From positions 124,001 through 188,000 of the forward strand of contig JAPZLL010000054.1 of assembly GCA_036250225.1 (NCBI GenBank): a stretch of 64,000 nt of DNA, read 5' to 3'. The notes beneath the pieces were generated by a model that was not told the origin of the DNA, ran no database searches, and saw nothing but the letters and a program-made list of their open reading frames with translations. The stretch is from Cercophora sp. LCS_1. Lineage: Eukaryota; Ascomycota; Sordariomycetes; Sordariales; Lasiosphaeriaceae. A program made the position numbers and the translations under genes. The stretch's first letter is position 1. Every line of letters begins with the position of its first letter. Below, one piece after another: positions 1-12,503 of this stretch.

Positions 1-1524
1 TTGGACCGCTCTTTCCTGCTTCTTGCATACCAGGCCTTGCACAAGCCGGGTCTTGTGCTCTGGGCAGGTGGGGAGAAGGTTGAGGCGGGGAAGTGGATGC
101 ATCGCGTTGTATCCTCACCCAACACCCACCCTTCTCAGCATCTGATGCGGCGTCCAAGATCTCAAACACACATTCCTGCGCGAACCTGCCGCCCGCTCCA
201 GCATACTCTAACCCTCCCGAGATATGCAGCTGCCGGTCCGTGTCTCTAACGTCTCTCTCCTAATGTCTGCACCGCCTGCACATGACTGAGCTGCACCACC
301 ATTTTGTTTTTCTGTTCCCCTCCCCGTTTTCTTTCCAGTACCGCACCACATTGAACACGGTGTCTGACCCGTCTTGCGTCTTGGTTTCGTCCACACGTCC
401 ATCTGTCTCTTGCTGTCTCTACCCGACAACGAACGAACGACTCACGGGAACCTGCACTGGCAGCTCTCTGATCGCAGCCATTCTGACCTTGCCATGCGAA
501 CAGGTTCGGGGTAGCTGCATACGATCAGATTTTTGTCTCCACCACGAGGGGTCCGAACCGAGAATTGAGACTTGACGGCGACATCTTTGTACCAGGCTGC
601 TAGGAACTAAGGTCCGTCTTTGTGTCACCCCTTCGTCCCCCCTGTCATTTGGCGAAGAAAAAAGTGTAGGGAATGGCCTTGAACCATGGTGGATCGATCT
701 GGGGATGGGATCTAGACATGGATCCAGGCCAGACCTTGGTTCTCAGTGGGAGTTCTGGGGATTCCTTGACTAACTCTTACCAGGCTCTCTCGTCTTTGTC
801 CGGGGAAAACACACAGTCTTGCCCAGAGCTTGCGTTGCTTGGCCGCCTGTTCGGTAGAAGCGCCTTATTTAGCTCTTTAGGGGCTCACTTCTCGACCGGG
901 ACCAGACGTTGACCCAGGAACCCAGTCGAGTTTCGCGGCACTCTGTTTGGTGTCGGTTTGAACGTCCCACACCCATTGACCAGTCAGGTATGTCCATGGT
1001 GTTTCGCGCCGCAACCTCAAACAGGGCGGTAGTGTGGTGGCGTTTCTCCCCAGTTGTCCCAGGGATCTGGGAATATCGGGCGAGCAGTGACTGATTGGTC
1101 CCAAGACAGCCTCACAGCAACCGCTAGCAACCTTTGGCCAGGAACCTTAGGATTTTTGTTGACTCGAGACACCCGACACCCTCGATACCCGTTTCAGCCG
1201 TTTTCCATTCGATATTCCCCAAACCGACCGGTGTTTCGTTGGCGAGAATTCGATTCCAGAGCAATTAGTCCCAAATCAGTTTGAATGTCTGCGATCAAGT
1301 ACGACCGACCGGGGTACAAGGTGTATGAAGTGAGTCCTGAGTCCTCCCATCAGTTAGACGCGTGGAATTTGGCTGTCCTCGACGCTCAGCCTCCCACGTA
1401 GGCCGGGCGAGGCAAGGCAGCCGGGGAGCGGTTGCGCTGTGCTGCCTGTATTGCGCTCACCGAGACGGGCAGCCTGGGCGCTATGCGCTCGGTCTTTGAA
1501 TTTTGACCGTGAGGATCGGGAGTT
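1..1524 (+). promoter_or_regulatory. Long upstream region of acon-3/medA
   Basis: No convincing gene is seen in this stretch; short open frames such as the 79-codon one at 673-912 look random. It lies directly upstream of the acon-3 start and probably holds its promoter and a long 5' leader. Several ATGs (for example 673 and 909-1060) would act as upstream ORFs if the transcript starts this far out. An ACGCGT hexamer lies at about 1358. The transcription start cannot be read from sequence. Confidence 0.45.
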
Positions 1525-3942
1525 ATGAAGCCAATGACGCTGACGACGCTGACGACAATGTTCCCACAGCCTGGGTATCACCCACATCGGACAATCATAG
1601 TAGACGAGCAAATCGAGTCACCAGAGACTCTCACTATCCGTTTGGAAGAAGAAGCAGCACGAGTCGGAGGGGACCTCAGTGGGGACTCCCCGACCGGTCT
1701 CCTTCCAATGTCGACATACAAGGCTCAGCCGCCCCAGCTGCACGGTACGTAGAAAAATCCCCGACTCAAAACATTGTGATTGGAAAATTGTGGTCGGTTG
1801 CAATGGCATTTCATGCCACCCCTTTTTCTTTGGGCCAGGTGGGGCGTTTTTTTTCCTTTACTGTTTGCTGACGGAAGCCTGGGCTTGGTGATAGGGTACG
1901 CAGATCCCCCATACTCACAATACTCGGCTCAGTCTTTCCCGACTCAGCAATCCGAAAATGCCGCCTCCCAGATCAACCAGCTGGCGTTCGCGGCCAACAA
2001 TGCGGCGGCTGGGCAATACCTTAGCTCGAGTCCCTCGATCAGCGTCACGTCAAGCCATCCCAGCTCAGGCTCGTGCGGGACAAAGGTGTCCCTCAGGGTG
2101 ACGAGCCAATACGATCTACTGGGGAGCTCCATGACGCCTTTTGTGTCGGTTCTCTTTGGCTCCCAGCGATGCGCGGCCGACGTTTCCAAGACGACGTCCG
2201 AGAGTGGCGGAAGCTGCACCCACATTGTCACAGCCGAGGCACCCCAGTTCCTGACGACAGCCTGCCCGTCGCTCAGCAATGTTCCTCTAACGCTGTTGGT
2301 GGAGAACGCAAGTGGGAGTGAGATTACTCGTGCCAGCAATGTCGGTACGTTTTCGTACAACGACGGGCAGGGCACTGCGGCAGGTGGTAGTGTGGGCGTT
2401 GGGGTCACCAGCCCCCCAGACCTTGGGTCACCCAAGAGATCACCTGTGCAGCGGGCTAGCCCACCCCACCAAGGCCTGCCGCCTGCCAGCACCTCCAGCC
2501 CATCCACCAGCCAGGGGCTCAGCAGTGTCTCGACTACAAATACATATGGGTTTCCGCCCAGCCTCTCGGCCAGCCAAGCACAAACACAACAGACACAGCC
2601 TGACTACGCTGCCGACGCCGGAACATACAATCAAGGAAGCGGCAGCATGCTGGGTGCCTATCGCGGCGCATCTTTCTCGGACCACTACGCTCGTGCGCCT
2701 CCGGTGCTCCGATCACCACACGCAGCCGGTTGGACTCCATTCGGAAGCCATGTCGAGCCCATCCGAAATCCGGCCGCCATGACACACGTTGCACACTCCT
2801 CCATGGCACGATCGGGTCTAACGCCTCTCCAACATCATAACGCAACCACGCCGATGCTGCAGAGGACAAGCACCATCAACCAGCAAGGAAATGGGGGCCA
2901 CGGCTATCACCCCTACACGCTTCCGCAGACCAAGGCCACGCTGAAGATCCAGGGTGATTTGACCTCGATGGTCGAGCATTGGACCGACGAGGAATGGGAG
3001 AACAAGCGCCGGCTCGTTATCTTCAAGAAGCACCAACATGGCAACGTGTTGACGATCACGTTCAGGCCGGTCAGTGTGGCCGAGCGGCCTCCCAATAGCA
3101 TCTGCATCAGCTGCATCTGGTGGCAGGAAAAGGGCGAGTGCTTCGTCACGTCGGTCGACACGATCCATCTTCTTGAGCAGCTGCTCGTGGCGCCTAGCAG
3201 ATTCAGCGTCGAGGAGAAGAACCGGATCCGAAGAAACCTCGAGGGATTCCACCCGTCCACAGTCAGCAAGGCCAAGTCGGACAGCGAGGAGTTCTTCAAG
3301 ATCATCATGGGCTTTGGCAATCCCAAGCCGCGCAACATCGAGAAGGACGTCAAGGTATTTGCGTGGAAGTACCTGGGTCAGGGTTTGAGCAAGATTATCT
3401 CCAAGTACAGCGCGTCGACTGCGAGCCTGGCCACACCGACAACATCATCCCACCTCATGGCGCCCACAAGCCTGAGCGCTTCATACCCTTCCATACCACC
3501 GACTCTTGGTCCGATTTCAGCAAACGCTGGGGAGTCCGCTGCGGCCGTGTCGTACATAGGGCAGGGCCACCATCATTCCGGCTCGATTTCGAGCCCTGTT
3601 TCCCGGCCGCTCTCTGGGGGCAACTCTTCCTGGCCGACATACAGTAGCACGAGCCGGGCGATGTCGCCGATCCTGAAGACAAGCTCACCGATCCCGACGT
3701 CGAATCTTCGCATCTCAACACTCCCAGCCGTGTACGACAGTCGTGGGTCGTCACACAGTCTAACTTCTCCGTACGGTTCATCACACCATGGTCAAGGATA
3801 TGGCCAAGCAGCGATCCCGACGACCCAGGCAACACGTAATTGGGATGCCTACTCGGTCGCAGACGGCTATGCTGCGCATACAAGCTCTCACGGCGGCGTG
3901 TACGGATCGTCTGCGTATGGCGATGGCACCCAGCGCGCCTAG
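1525..3942 (+). CDS. acon-3: Medusa/acon-3-type conidiation regulator
   Basis: Two exons, 1525-1744 and 1895-3942, give about 755 residues. The 150-nt intron begins GTACGT and has a GCTGAC branch site; the frame crosses it cleanly. Residues about 418-578 form the conserved Medusa core, which includes the stretch VEHWTDEEWENKRRLVIFKK and a following WWQEKGECFVTSVDTIHLL segment. This core is shared by Aspergillus MedA, Neurospora acon-3 and Magnaporthe Acr1, nuclear regulators of conidiophore development. The flanks are low-complexity Ser/Thr/Pro/Gln/Gly-rich and probably disordered. An ATG at 1558 is an alternative start. The intron itself contains an in-frame ATG at 1780 open into exon 2, so a shorter isoform with a different N-terminus is possible. 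The family call is strong; the start is less certain. Confidence 0.9.
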
Positions 3943-5901
3943 TCACAGGTGTGTCGGGATCCGCAGTCCTGGCAGCTGGCAGGCCTCGCAACGGTCGCTC
4001 CAAGGCGACGACAGGCCTACCTGGGCGGCGGGGTTGGGCAGACACATGCTGGGTCTTGGTCGGATGGTGTGGACGCGGAACGCGATGGGCGCGTGGGATC
4101 ATCATTCATCTGACGCGTCCAGGTAACATGACTTATGTGTGGTGTTTGATGGAACGGTGACGAGTCAGTTCCCGCGGCCGCATTGCCTGCGCGGTCCAGT
4201 GATGGTGAGGTGAGGCACCGGGCGAGGTCAGGGAAGGAGAAAATGGACCGCGACACTCATAGCACGACAATGGCAACATGAGCCAAGACGCCAACGTCGC
4301 CCGACCAAGGACGTCAAAAGACGACAGGCTTTTGGGTTGGCAAGCTGTTTGACTTGGGCAAGCCGACGATGCTGGGGCAGGGATCGCGGCTGGGCGGCCA
4401 CTGGGGGAGTGGGACCAGTCGGGATGTTGATCAGCTGCCGTGGCCCGACCAATCAAGCACCTGCCCCGACCTCCATCTCAACCACATTATCGTTACATTC
4501 ACCATTACGAAGTCTCCGAACCGTAGTGGCCACCATCTGCCCCATCTGCCCGTCCAATCTTGCATCTGGTCTTAGAAGATGCTACCGTTGCCTCCATTCG
4601 ATCCCAGACACGAGGGGTGCCCCAAGCGGCCATTTGCGCCCGTCGTTGCCGCGACCAAGGATCGAGTTCAGGATAGCGTCGAGTGGGTTGGGTGCATGCA
4701 CATGCTGCGGGCTGCCCAATATCGGAGCTACTGCACGATGGGGGACACGGGAGCACGGTGCAGGCTCTGCATGACGGGCGGGGACAGCGTCAGGCGTCCA
4801 TGGCAATGCTTGGATTCCCGGTTGCCCACAAGGGAGGTCCCGAGACCTGTCTACCGGCAAGGCACGCTCGGCTCCTCATTGCTCAGCCGGCCACGCCTGG
4901 CGCTGTGTCACAGACGCGACGGGGCGGATCAGACCGTCACCCGATGGCTGCGGCAAGGGCACCTGTTGGACGGCGCTTCGATATGAATGTCTGAGACACC
5001 AACTGCCGAGCTTGGCGCCGTATCGATTTAGACTCGATCGCATACGTTATTAGTGCGATTTGGAGGTTGCATGGTGGCCACTGCTAGGTGGCCACGGGAG
5101 ATGGATACGATCCGGGACGAGAGGCATTATTCAACTTTCATTCTGTTGGTTAGCCTGCATCCGCGTTATCGCCGAGCCGGCCACATACCACCACCCTCGC
5201 ATCCCGAGTCCTCGAACCTCTTGGGACAAGCTGCCGCGCGTCGAGGTGGCGAAGGGCCTTGGTCAACCAGACAGGCCATGGCCGCCAACCTCCAGCGTCA
5301 AGTCTTATTTCCTTTGTCCCACGTTTTTTTGTCGCTGCACAGGGCTTGGATAGAATGTTGTTACCCCTTTCTTTTCCTCCGTGATTATCTGCGTTGTTTG
5401 TCATGTTGTCTCGGATACACTGGCTTGGCTGTTGGGATTAAAAGTTGGACATGGCGGCATTGGTTCTCTGATAGATGTGCAACTGTGTTTGATGGGCAGG
5501 TTATCGCGATATACCCTTCTTCAGTATCATTATGGGAGTTCTCGAACCGACGGCGTGGTTGTGTACTGGGTCTGTATTCGTTTGCTGTCAAGTGGGAGGA
5601 GTCTGGGCGTGGAGTTGGCTTTGCATATGACTGCGATAGTAATGCTGGGATGTGTGTTGGATGTTTATTTCTCTTGAATAGCTAATACTAGTTCACTGAA
5701 CCCTCACTGTCTCACCATCATTGTGCTGTCATCGGCCGTGGCGATCACCGACCAACGTCGACGGTGCCTTCCAAGCTTCAACAGTGCTGCCCGGTCAGAA
5801 TAAACTTTGGCCAGTCGCCCCTGACTCGCGCATATAACTTGTTCCCCGCCCCCCTTTTCTTCTCTCCAAACAAAGACTTGTCTTGCCGGCATTGCAGCAA
5901 C
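3943..5901. other. Intergenic region between acon-3 and the kinase
   Basis: About 2 kb holding the acon-3 3' region and the kinase promoter. A 210-codon open frame at 5053-5685 (+) has no recognisable domain and an unlikely composition, so it is not called. CT-rich sequence just before 5902 is typical of a fungal 5' leader. Confidence 0.5.
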
Positions 5902-8366
5902 ATGATGGAACTCGCCCAACTCGACATCGCCGCCATGTCGGCAACCAAGCTCCGCGCAATGGACGACGCGGCGTCCATGTCGTCCGCCATCCACGCCGAG
6001 TGTCTGGCCAACGACATCGAGCCTCCGCCGTATAACCTCGTCGAGCTGATCGGGAAGGGCTCCTTTGGGCGTGTATACAAGGCGACCACCATTCCGCGAG
6101 GACCGTCCACAACCACCGCCCCACCATCATCTAATCTACCAGCAACAACATCGAAATCAACCACCACCCCCTCACCGTTTCCCGCCAACTTGAAGGAAAA
6201 AGAGAAGAAACTACCCCAAACAGTCGCCATCAAAATAATCTCCATCGAAGAAAACGACGCCCTAAATCCCCATTCCACCGACACCTTCTCCGACATCCTC
6301 CGCGAAGTCTCGACCCTCAAACTCCTCGACGGCTGCGCCAACATCAACCGCGTTCTCGACGCCCTGCTTGTCGGCCACACCATCTGGCTCGTAACCGAAC
6401 ACTGCGCAGGCGGCTCCGTGTCAACCCTCATGCGGCCTTTTTCCTCTTTTCGCTCCTCTCACACCTCGGGCCATCCCTCCAAACATCCCTCCGACCTCTC
6501 CCTTGGCCCCGATTCCCACGGTCATCCTCCTCCCGGCGTCGTCTCCAATTCCTACCGTTCCTACCGCTCCTCCGGTTACGGTCCCGGTCCCTCCAGCCAC
6601 ACCAGTCTGCTTCCAGGAGGGTCCGGGCTACCAGAGACGTACATGATCCCCATCCTCCGCGAAGTCGCCAGCGCCGTATCCTGGATCCACGCCCACAACA
6701 TCATACACCGCGATCTCAAATGCGCCAACGTCCTCGTCGGTTCGTCGGGTAACGTCCAAGTGTGTGATTTTGGGGTCGCCGGCTGGATTGGCTATGGTCT
6801 TGGGCAGCGTGGGAAACGTACCACATTTACGGGTACGTTACAGCCCCGTTACTACTTTGCCGTTGGGATTATCATACGGTGGATGGCGAAACAACAAAAA
6901 GCGTAAAAGTGGCTAACTAACGAGAGGTAGGTACATTACAATGGATGGCCCCCGAACTCTTTGAAGAAGGCGTAGAATACGGAAAGGAAGTCGACGTCTG
7001 GGCTTTTGGCAGTTTGGTTTACGAAGCAGCGACAGGATTACCGCCAAATGCGGATTTAGGGGCGCAGGTGGGAGGGATCGGGGAGCGGTTGAGACGCGGG
7101 GCGCCGAGGCTTGAGGGTGGACGGTGGAGTGCCGGGTTGAGGGACTTGGTGTCGTTTTGTATGGTTGGGGATCCAAAGGATAGACCGACGATGGAGGGAG
7201 TGAGGCGGCATGGGTATATTTTTGGGACGGAGGACAGGTTTCCCACAAAGGGACTAGCGAAGTTGGTGGAGGGGTACAGGCGGTGGGAGTTGGAGGGCGG
7301 GGATCGGAGGAGTTTGTTCTGTGCGGGCGGGGCGAGGGCGAGAGTCGATGTTGAGGCCGATGTCGATGGCGATGGGGGACCGGGCGAGGGATGGGATTAT
7401 GGGACCCTGACAGAAGGCGAGATGGAGGTGTATGAGGGTGCTTTGAAGGATGTGGATACCATTCCCCGGCAGCAGGGACGACAAAGGAGACGGAGACTCC
7501 CGAGGGATTTGAAAGTCAGGATCGCCAAGGCGCCGTTGGAAAAGGTGTTTGATGCGAATACCGTGTCGAATTATCATGAGCATGCTAGGGCGTTTTACAA
7601 CCCGGCCATGACCACGACGACACACGGCGACGAGACGATACGCGAGTCGCCAGTTAGGGGAATGATGGAAAGAGAGGATCAGGATACCATCAAGCCTTCG
7701 AGTCGGACGAATTCGGCGGATAAAGTCCCGATGTTCAATACGAGCCGGACGCAGGATTGGACGTTTCCTGCCATGGCTTCGGCTTCGGAGCCGGTGAGGT
7801 CGAATTCACCGAATGTGCCGTGTACATCCCTCATTGAGAATGGGGATGCCTTGTTCATCAGCAACTCGTCGCCTCCGAAACCACGGTCTCTGTCGGCGAG
7901 AATCTCGACACTGAGCCTTATTGACCTTGACGCCAGTCTCTTGACTCCCATGCGAGAGGGATGCACCGTCATCTCACCGGCCGGAAGTCTCATCTCGCCC
8001 ATGAACACTGCTGTCGCAAACACTTTTGACGCGGCCTTTTCGTCGGCGGCGGGGTATATCACACCGCCCAACTCGGCTGGTGTCAGAGACAGAGAGCCCA
8101 GTTTGTATCTCGAGGGTGTGCCGAGGATTGTGCTGGGAAGTCGGACTATCAGCGATGAGTCTGTCAGGAGTGGTGGAGAGAGGAGGTACATGTATCCAGA
8201 ACTGCCAAGTCCACCGGCTGAAGATGTAATCTTGGGGAGAGGGGGCAAGGAAATGTTGAGGGAGGAGGTGAGGAGGATGCTGGGTGCCATGGAGGACCAC
8301 TTGAGATTTACCGGCGAGGTAATGGGAGGAATGCAGGTCAGGCGGGAGCAGGCAGACTTGCAATAG
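5902..8366 (+). CDS. Ste20/GCK-like serine/threonine protein kinase
   Basis: Exons 5902-6832 and 6931-8366 give about 788 residues. The 98-nt intron starts GTACGT, has a GCTAAC branch site, and interrupts the activation segment just before LQWMAPE. Kinase signatures appear in order: glycine loop GKGSFGRVYKA (about residue 51), VAIK lysine (about 110), HRDLKCANVL catalytic loop (about 268), DFGVAGW, TGTLQWMAPE, then EVDVWAFGSLVYE. This fits the STE20/GCK group of MAP4K-like kinases, which act in polarity, septation and MAPK signalling. The lobes carry two fungal-style inserts: a Pro/Thr-rich stretch of about 45 residues between the glycine loop and the VAIK lysine, and a Ser/Gly/His-rich one of about 60 residues before helix E. 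The C-terminal 400 residues are divergent and probably regulatory. The start at 5902 (ATGATGG) is preferred over 5764 because the extra residues look like leader sequence. Confidence 0.88.
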
Positions 8367-8814
8367 ACAGTAGATAATGAGGACTGTCCTGGTTGTTTCT
8401 TTACAAGTTCTGGCCTGACGAACATGCATGATATCCAGCTGGTCTATTGACGTTCCTTGTGAACGCCCCCATTTCTAACGCCATCAGCCATTGACCATCC
8501 TTCCGCCAGCCCCTCACAACGGCCTCCATTGGTCCTCGTTTTGTGGCAGGCAAGGGGTGTATCAGGGCTGAGGCTGTGCGCAAGGCATCTTGCACAATGT
8601 CTGGCACAAAGGCAAACATGTCTCAACCCCTCATCCCTTGCGCCAACATCGCCCGCACCGCGATGTCTTCACAGCCCAATTCTCACCGCTATTTATTCAC
8701 GTTTTCTCTTTACTTTGATGTGGCCTATTTATCCAAAAGCCCAGAGCTTCATTGTCTAGTGCATCCTCAGCGCCACGTCCGTACCCTCACAGACGCCATT
8801 CGTCGACAGACCTG
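8367..8814. other. Intergenic region
   Basis: Contains the kinase 3' region and the promoter and leader of the small gene that follows. No gene is supported here. Confidence 0.5.
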
Positions 8815-9660
8815 ATGTCTTCCAGAGACTGCGGCTCGCATTCGCATGTTTCTTCCGGTGAGTACCAGGGAGCTCAACATTTTTCGAGTTGCTAGCTAAT
8901 CGATGAAAGACCTCCAGCCTTCCATGACAGGACATTTTCAAGGCATGACGCCCTGCGTGACGCGAGTCGATGGCGGCTTAGTTTCTCCTGAGCTCCTCCA
9001 TTTCATCAGCGCCATGTCAACCGAGAATGTTGAGCCCTTCGCATTCAAAGTGTTCGAAATCGGCCTCAAGGGAAAGGACTATTCATTACACACGACGACA
9101 AGCGCCGCAGAATCCAAGACCGATGCCCCAACGGCTTACGGGGAGAAACAGCCCGATCAGGGTGTTCAAGTTGAGGAAACAACCCCTGAAATTGACATAC
9201 CCAACCAACTACCACCCTGGATGATGCTCACCTACCAAGCACGCAGGATAATGCAGATAATGGACCACATTATTCCCAGAGCGATGGTCGGTTTCAATAC
9301 CTTGCTGACAGGTCCTCTCATTGTATGTCTTGTCGATACGTTGACGTACAGGTTACTTTGGTATGTTTCGTCCCTTTTCTTGTAGCCTGGTGATGTAACT
9401 TTGGTTGGTGATGCTGACGACGCTGCAGGAAACAGGAAAGATATGAGTTTCGTCAGGAAATGTATGAGTTTCGTGATGTAACACCTGCGGACGCCCGGGA
9501 TGCACATCTTGGAACTCCAGGGGACGCCGAACACGGCGAGCCATCGCACGCCCGGACGCCTTGGTATGCTGTTCGGGAAACAAAACAGACGGATTGGGTG
9601 CAAGGGAGCGCGGCCATGCCAAAGACGCCTGCGCGGAACTCGTGGTTGGATGAGGCATGA
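8815..9660 (+). CDS. Uncharacterised small protein, three exons
   Basis: Exons 8815-8857, 8910-9360 and 9429-9660 splice in frame into about 241 residues. Both introns (52 and 68 nt) have GTGAGT or GTATGT donors and plausible branch sites. I do not recognise the family. The middle holds a mixed hydrophobic/basic region (PPWMMLTYQARRIMQIMDH, then a short hydrophobic stretch TLLTGPLIVCLVDTL), which could be amphipathic or a single membrane-associated helix. The C-terminus is acidic/polar with a repeated RYEFRQEMYEFR motif. No enzyme signature is visible. The splice model is supported by frame continuity, but function is unknown. Confidence 0.6.
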
Positions 9661-9810
9661 GAGCAGGTATGTGCCGGGAATAGAGGGTGGCCGGCGACTC
9701 GACGAAACTTTGAGACCATAGAGAGCATGTTGGAGAAGGCCACACTCCAGAGATAGATAGATAGATGCCACGCATCCCAACTGGTGTGTCTTCCCTAAAC
9801 TAGAACATGA

Positions 9811-12503
9811 TCAGCGCCTTGTCTCTCCTTGCGCCTGGTGATTCAGCTTTGTGAGAAATTCCGGGATATTCTGTAGCCAGTATTCCTCCTCTTCCCAAAC
9901 GTGCCCGTTGATCTGGAGACTCGGCCCGGGATCTTGAGGACTCGGTAACATTGAGTTCGTATCGGGGGCAACGTTGTGAGCAGGTGGCCACTCTTTAGGA
10001 ATATCCATCTCCACTTCGACAACCTCAAAGGACCGCTCAGGAAAAGCCAGCTTCGTTGATGTGTACGAGGTAGAATAGTTTGCACGATGCGTAGGTCCGA
10101 CTCCAGGGGCCGCAACAGGCGAGAACTGACTAGCTGCAGTCCTCGGTCCACGTTTGGGAGTGAACTCGTAGCCCTCCTGTGGTGCCGGGGTAGGTATTGG
10201 TGCAAGTCGCCGGCGCTTTTGCCCCCGTTCACCCTCCTGATTAGGACTGACAAGGAGGGATGAGGCCCCCTGAGACGTTGTAGGTGTTGGAAGCCTCCCT
10301 GGAGGATCCTCCCTCGCCCGCGCTCGTCGATTCCCCCTCCCGCGGCTGCCGTCATTCTCGTACTGTGTGGCCCAGCTGATCTCGGCCAGCCGCTGCAAAG
10401 TCTTGATGCAGTAAACAGTCAAGGTCTCGTAATCCTTGTACCTTGCATCTCCGGACGTGACAGTTTCGGTTATCTGAGACCACGGCTGGCAGTGATCAAG
10501 CCCCAGATGATACCACCCAAACAAAGTGTCGGCGGCTTGTGAGCCAAAGGTATGCACCAAGTTCTCTTCCTCGGGCGAGATGGATGGACGAAGGTGTCGT
10601 GAGAGTTCTCCAAAGTGGCGGAAGAATACCTCGGCGAACTCGAAATGTTCCATGACGGCGTGGTACTCTATCGAGCGTTGTCAACACCATAGCACATTCA
10701 GATTCGAAGCAAAGGCAACGTACCAGGCATGGGAATGATGTGGTCATTCTGAAACACAATCTTGCAAATATCTCGCCACTGTTGGAGGTAGTCTTGTCCC
10801 GTCTTCTCTCGCCCTCGCAAGAGATTCACCGCTTCTCCGTGCAAGCCAGCAGTCGGATCAAACTCGGCAGGCTCGCAGACGATTGTAGCTTTGCAGTGCT
10901 GGTGGAGGTCGTCGCGTGACTTGAATCCAGCAAAACATCGGGAACACAACACTTCGACACCATCAGTCCGTTTATGATGCTCGCGCAGGTGGTCCTTCAG
11001 ACGGCCGATGGTGGGAAAGTAAGTCATGGAGCAGCTGTAGTGCTCGCGGACGTTAAAGGTGCGAGGGAACATCATTCTGAATGGACATGGTAATCGAATC
11101 TCCCTTCTTGTTGGCTTGGCGGCGGTTGGCGGCTTTCCAAATGTATCTCGTCTGTTTTTCCCATCGCCATTATCATCCCGGCCGTCATCCCGGTTCCCCG
11201 GCCGTTCGCGAGAAGAAGGAAACGTCCGGGGGCTGGCGTCGAATGGTCCGCTAGCGAGATTGACTCGAGACGCCGGAGCGCCATTGTCACCATATGATCC
11301 TGCCGTCGCCTCATTGCAGTTTGCAGCAGCCTCGGTCAGGTCAAAGATGAAGTCCGCGACGAGATCAATGAGGGTATCGTAAAGCAGCCGCGAATTGACA
11401 ATCGAGTCGAGATCAACCCCGAGCGCGTTATGAAACGCGAAATTCAGGACTTCACGTAGCTGCCTCTCGGGCACGGCATCGCCTCGGTCCTGCGTGTCAT
11501 CTTCTGCTGCGTCGCAAGAAGATATTCCATCGGAAGATGGTCCCTGCGAGCCCACAGGCGTCTCCGCGTCTTCGATAGACGCATCTGCCTCTTCCGAGCA
11601 AGCTGAGGATTCAATTCCCGTCAAGTCAATTACCTCGACCCGCACAGGTGGTGTTGAAGGCCGCAAAGCTGGGGCATTGGGCTCTGTTGGCTCTCTTCTC
11701 TCCGTCACTCCCACGATGTCCTTCCAGTTCGAGTTGGGCGCATCCGCTGACTCTTTTTTGACCACATACTCCTCTTCTTTGACTTTGGTGTTTGGTTTGA
11801 AGGCGCTCGATGCGAAGCAGCACAGGTCAGCCGCTTCCTCGCGCTCCGCCTCCTTCTTGACAAAGTCACCACAGCTGCGAGCTGTGCCCTTGGTAGGGAC
11901 GCGAGAAGGCTTGAGCAGATCCAGCCCGTACTGAGTCGCAAAGTGGAAGGTGGTGTCGACAAAATGCTGAACAAGCTCCATTATGTAGTCAATTGGACTG
12001 GAACTCAGCTGCTTGGTGTCAATTGCTTCCTCGAGATGATCCGCAAATGTGACGAGGAAGAGATTCTGGATCTGGTAGTATTCGATATGCTCAACAACAA
12101 AGCAGTGGTCTTGTGAACAATGTCAGAAGGCGCCGCTCATAACAATGAGGGTGAGAACATGGGTCGTGCGCATACCCGGCGTTGGCGGAGTTTCATGATT
12201 GGAGAAGAGGGCCTTGTAGACCATGGACCATGTTTCGGCATCCGGGCGACCCAGAGGGCTCGGGAGGTAGGGCATTCCGTCCTCATGACGGTCGTGGAAG
12301 GAGCGGACATGATTGATGACATCGGAAACGCCGACAAAACCTTCACAGCATTGGCGCGCATCGCGAATGTTGAAGCCAAGAGGGTCTCGCTTTCTGTAGG
12401 GACACCCAAGCTTCCGCGGCGGTTTGCTGAATTCGGCTGTTGTGGGCTCCGCTTTGAACTTGAAAAAGTCAAAGGGGCCGCTTGCCCAGTCAGCTGATGC
12501 CAT
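9811..12503 (-). CDS. C2H2-type zinc-finger protein
   Basis: Three exons on the minus strand (12503-12176, 12109-10724, 10667-9811) give about 856 residues; introns are 66 and 56 nt. The N-terminus carries a CPYRKRDPLGFN segment followed by a Cys and a HVRSFHDRH pair (residues about 33-80). A second zinc-finger block at about 450-525 has CPF, then YSCS, then LKDHLREHH, and a further CSRC with LHQHC. This arrangement is common in a large, fast-evolving group of fungal C2H2 proteins, presumed DNA-binding or chromatin-associated but mostly unstudied. The middle is acidic and Ser/Pro-rich; the C-terminal exon has basic patches (QKRRRLAPIP) that could serve as nuclear signals. An intron in the 5' leader upstream of 12503 is possible. 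DNA binding is inferred from the finger pattern. Confidence 0.78.

Noticed and set aside
5053..5685. 210-codon plus-strand frame
   Set aside because: Irregular composition, no domain, lies between acon-3 and the kinase; probably untranslated sequence.
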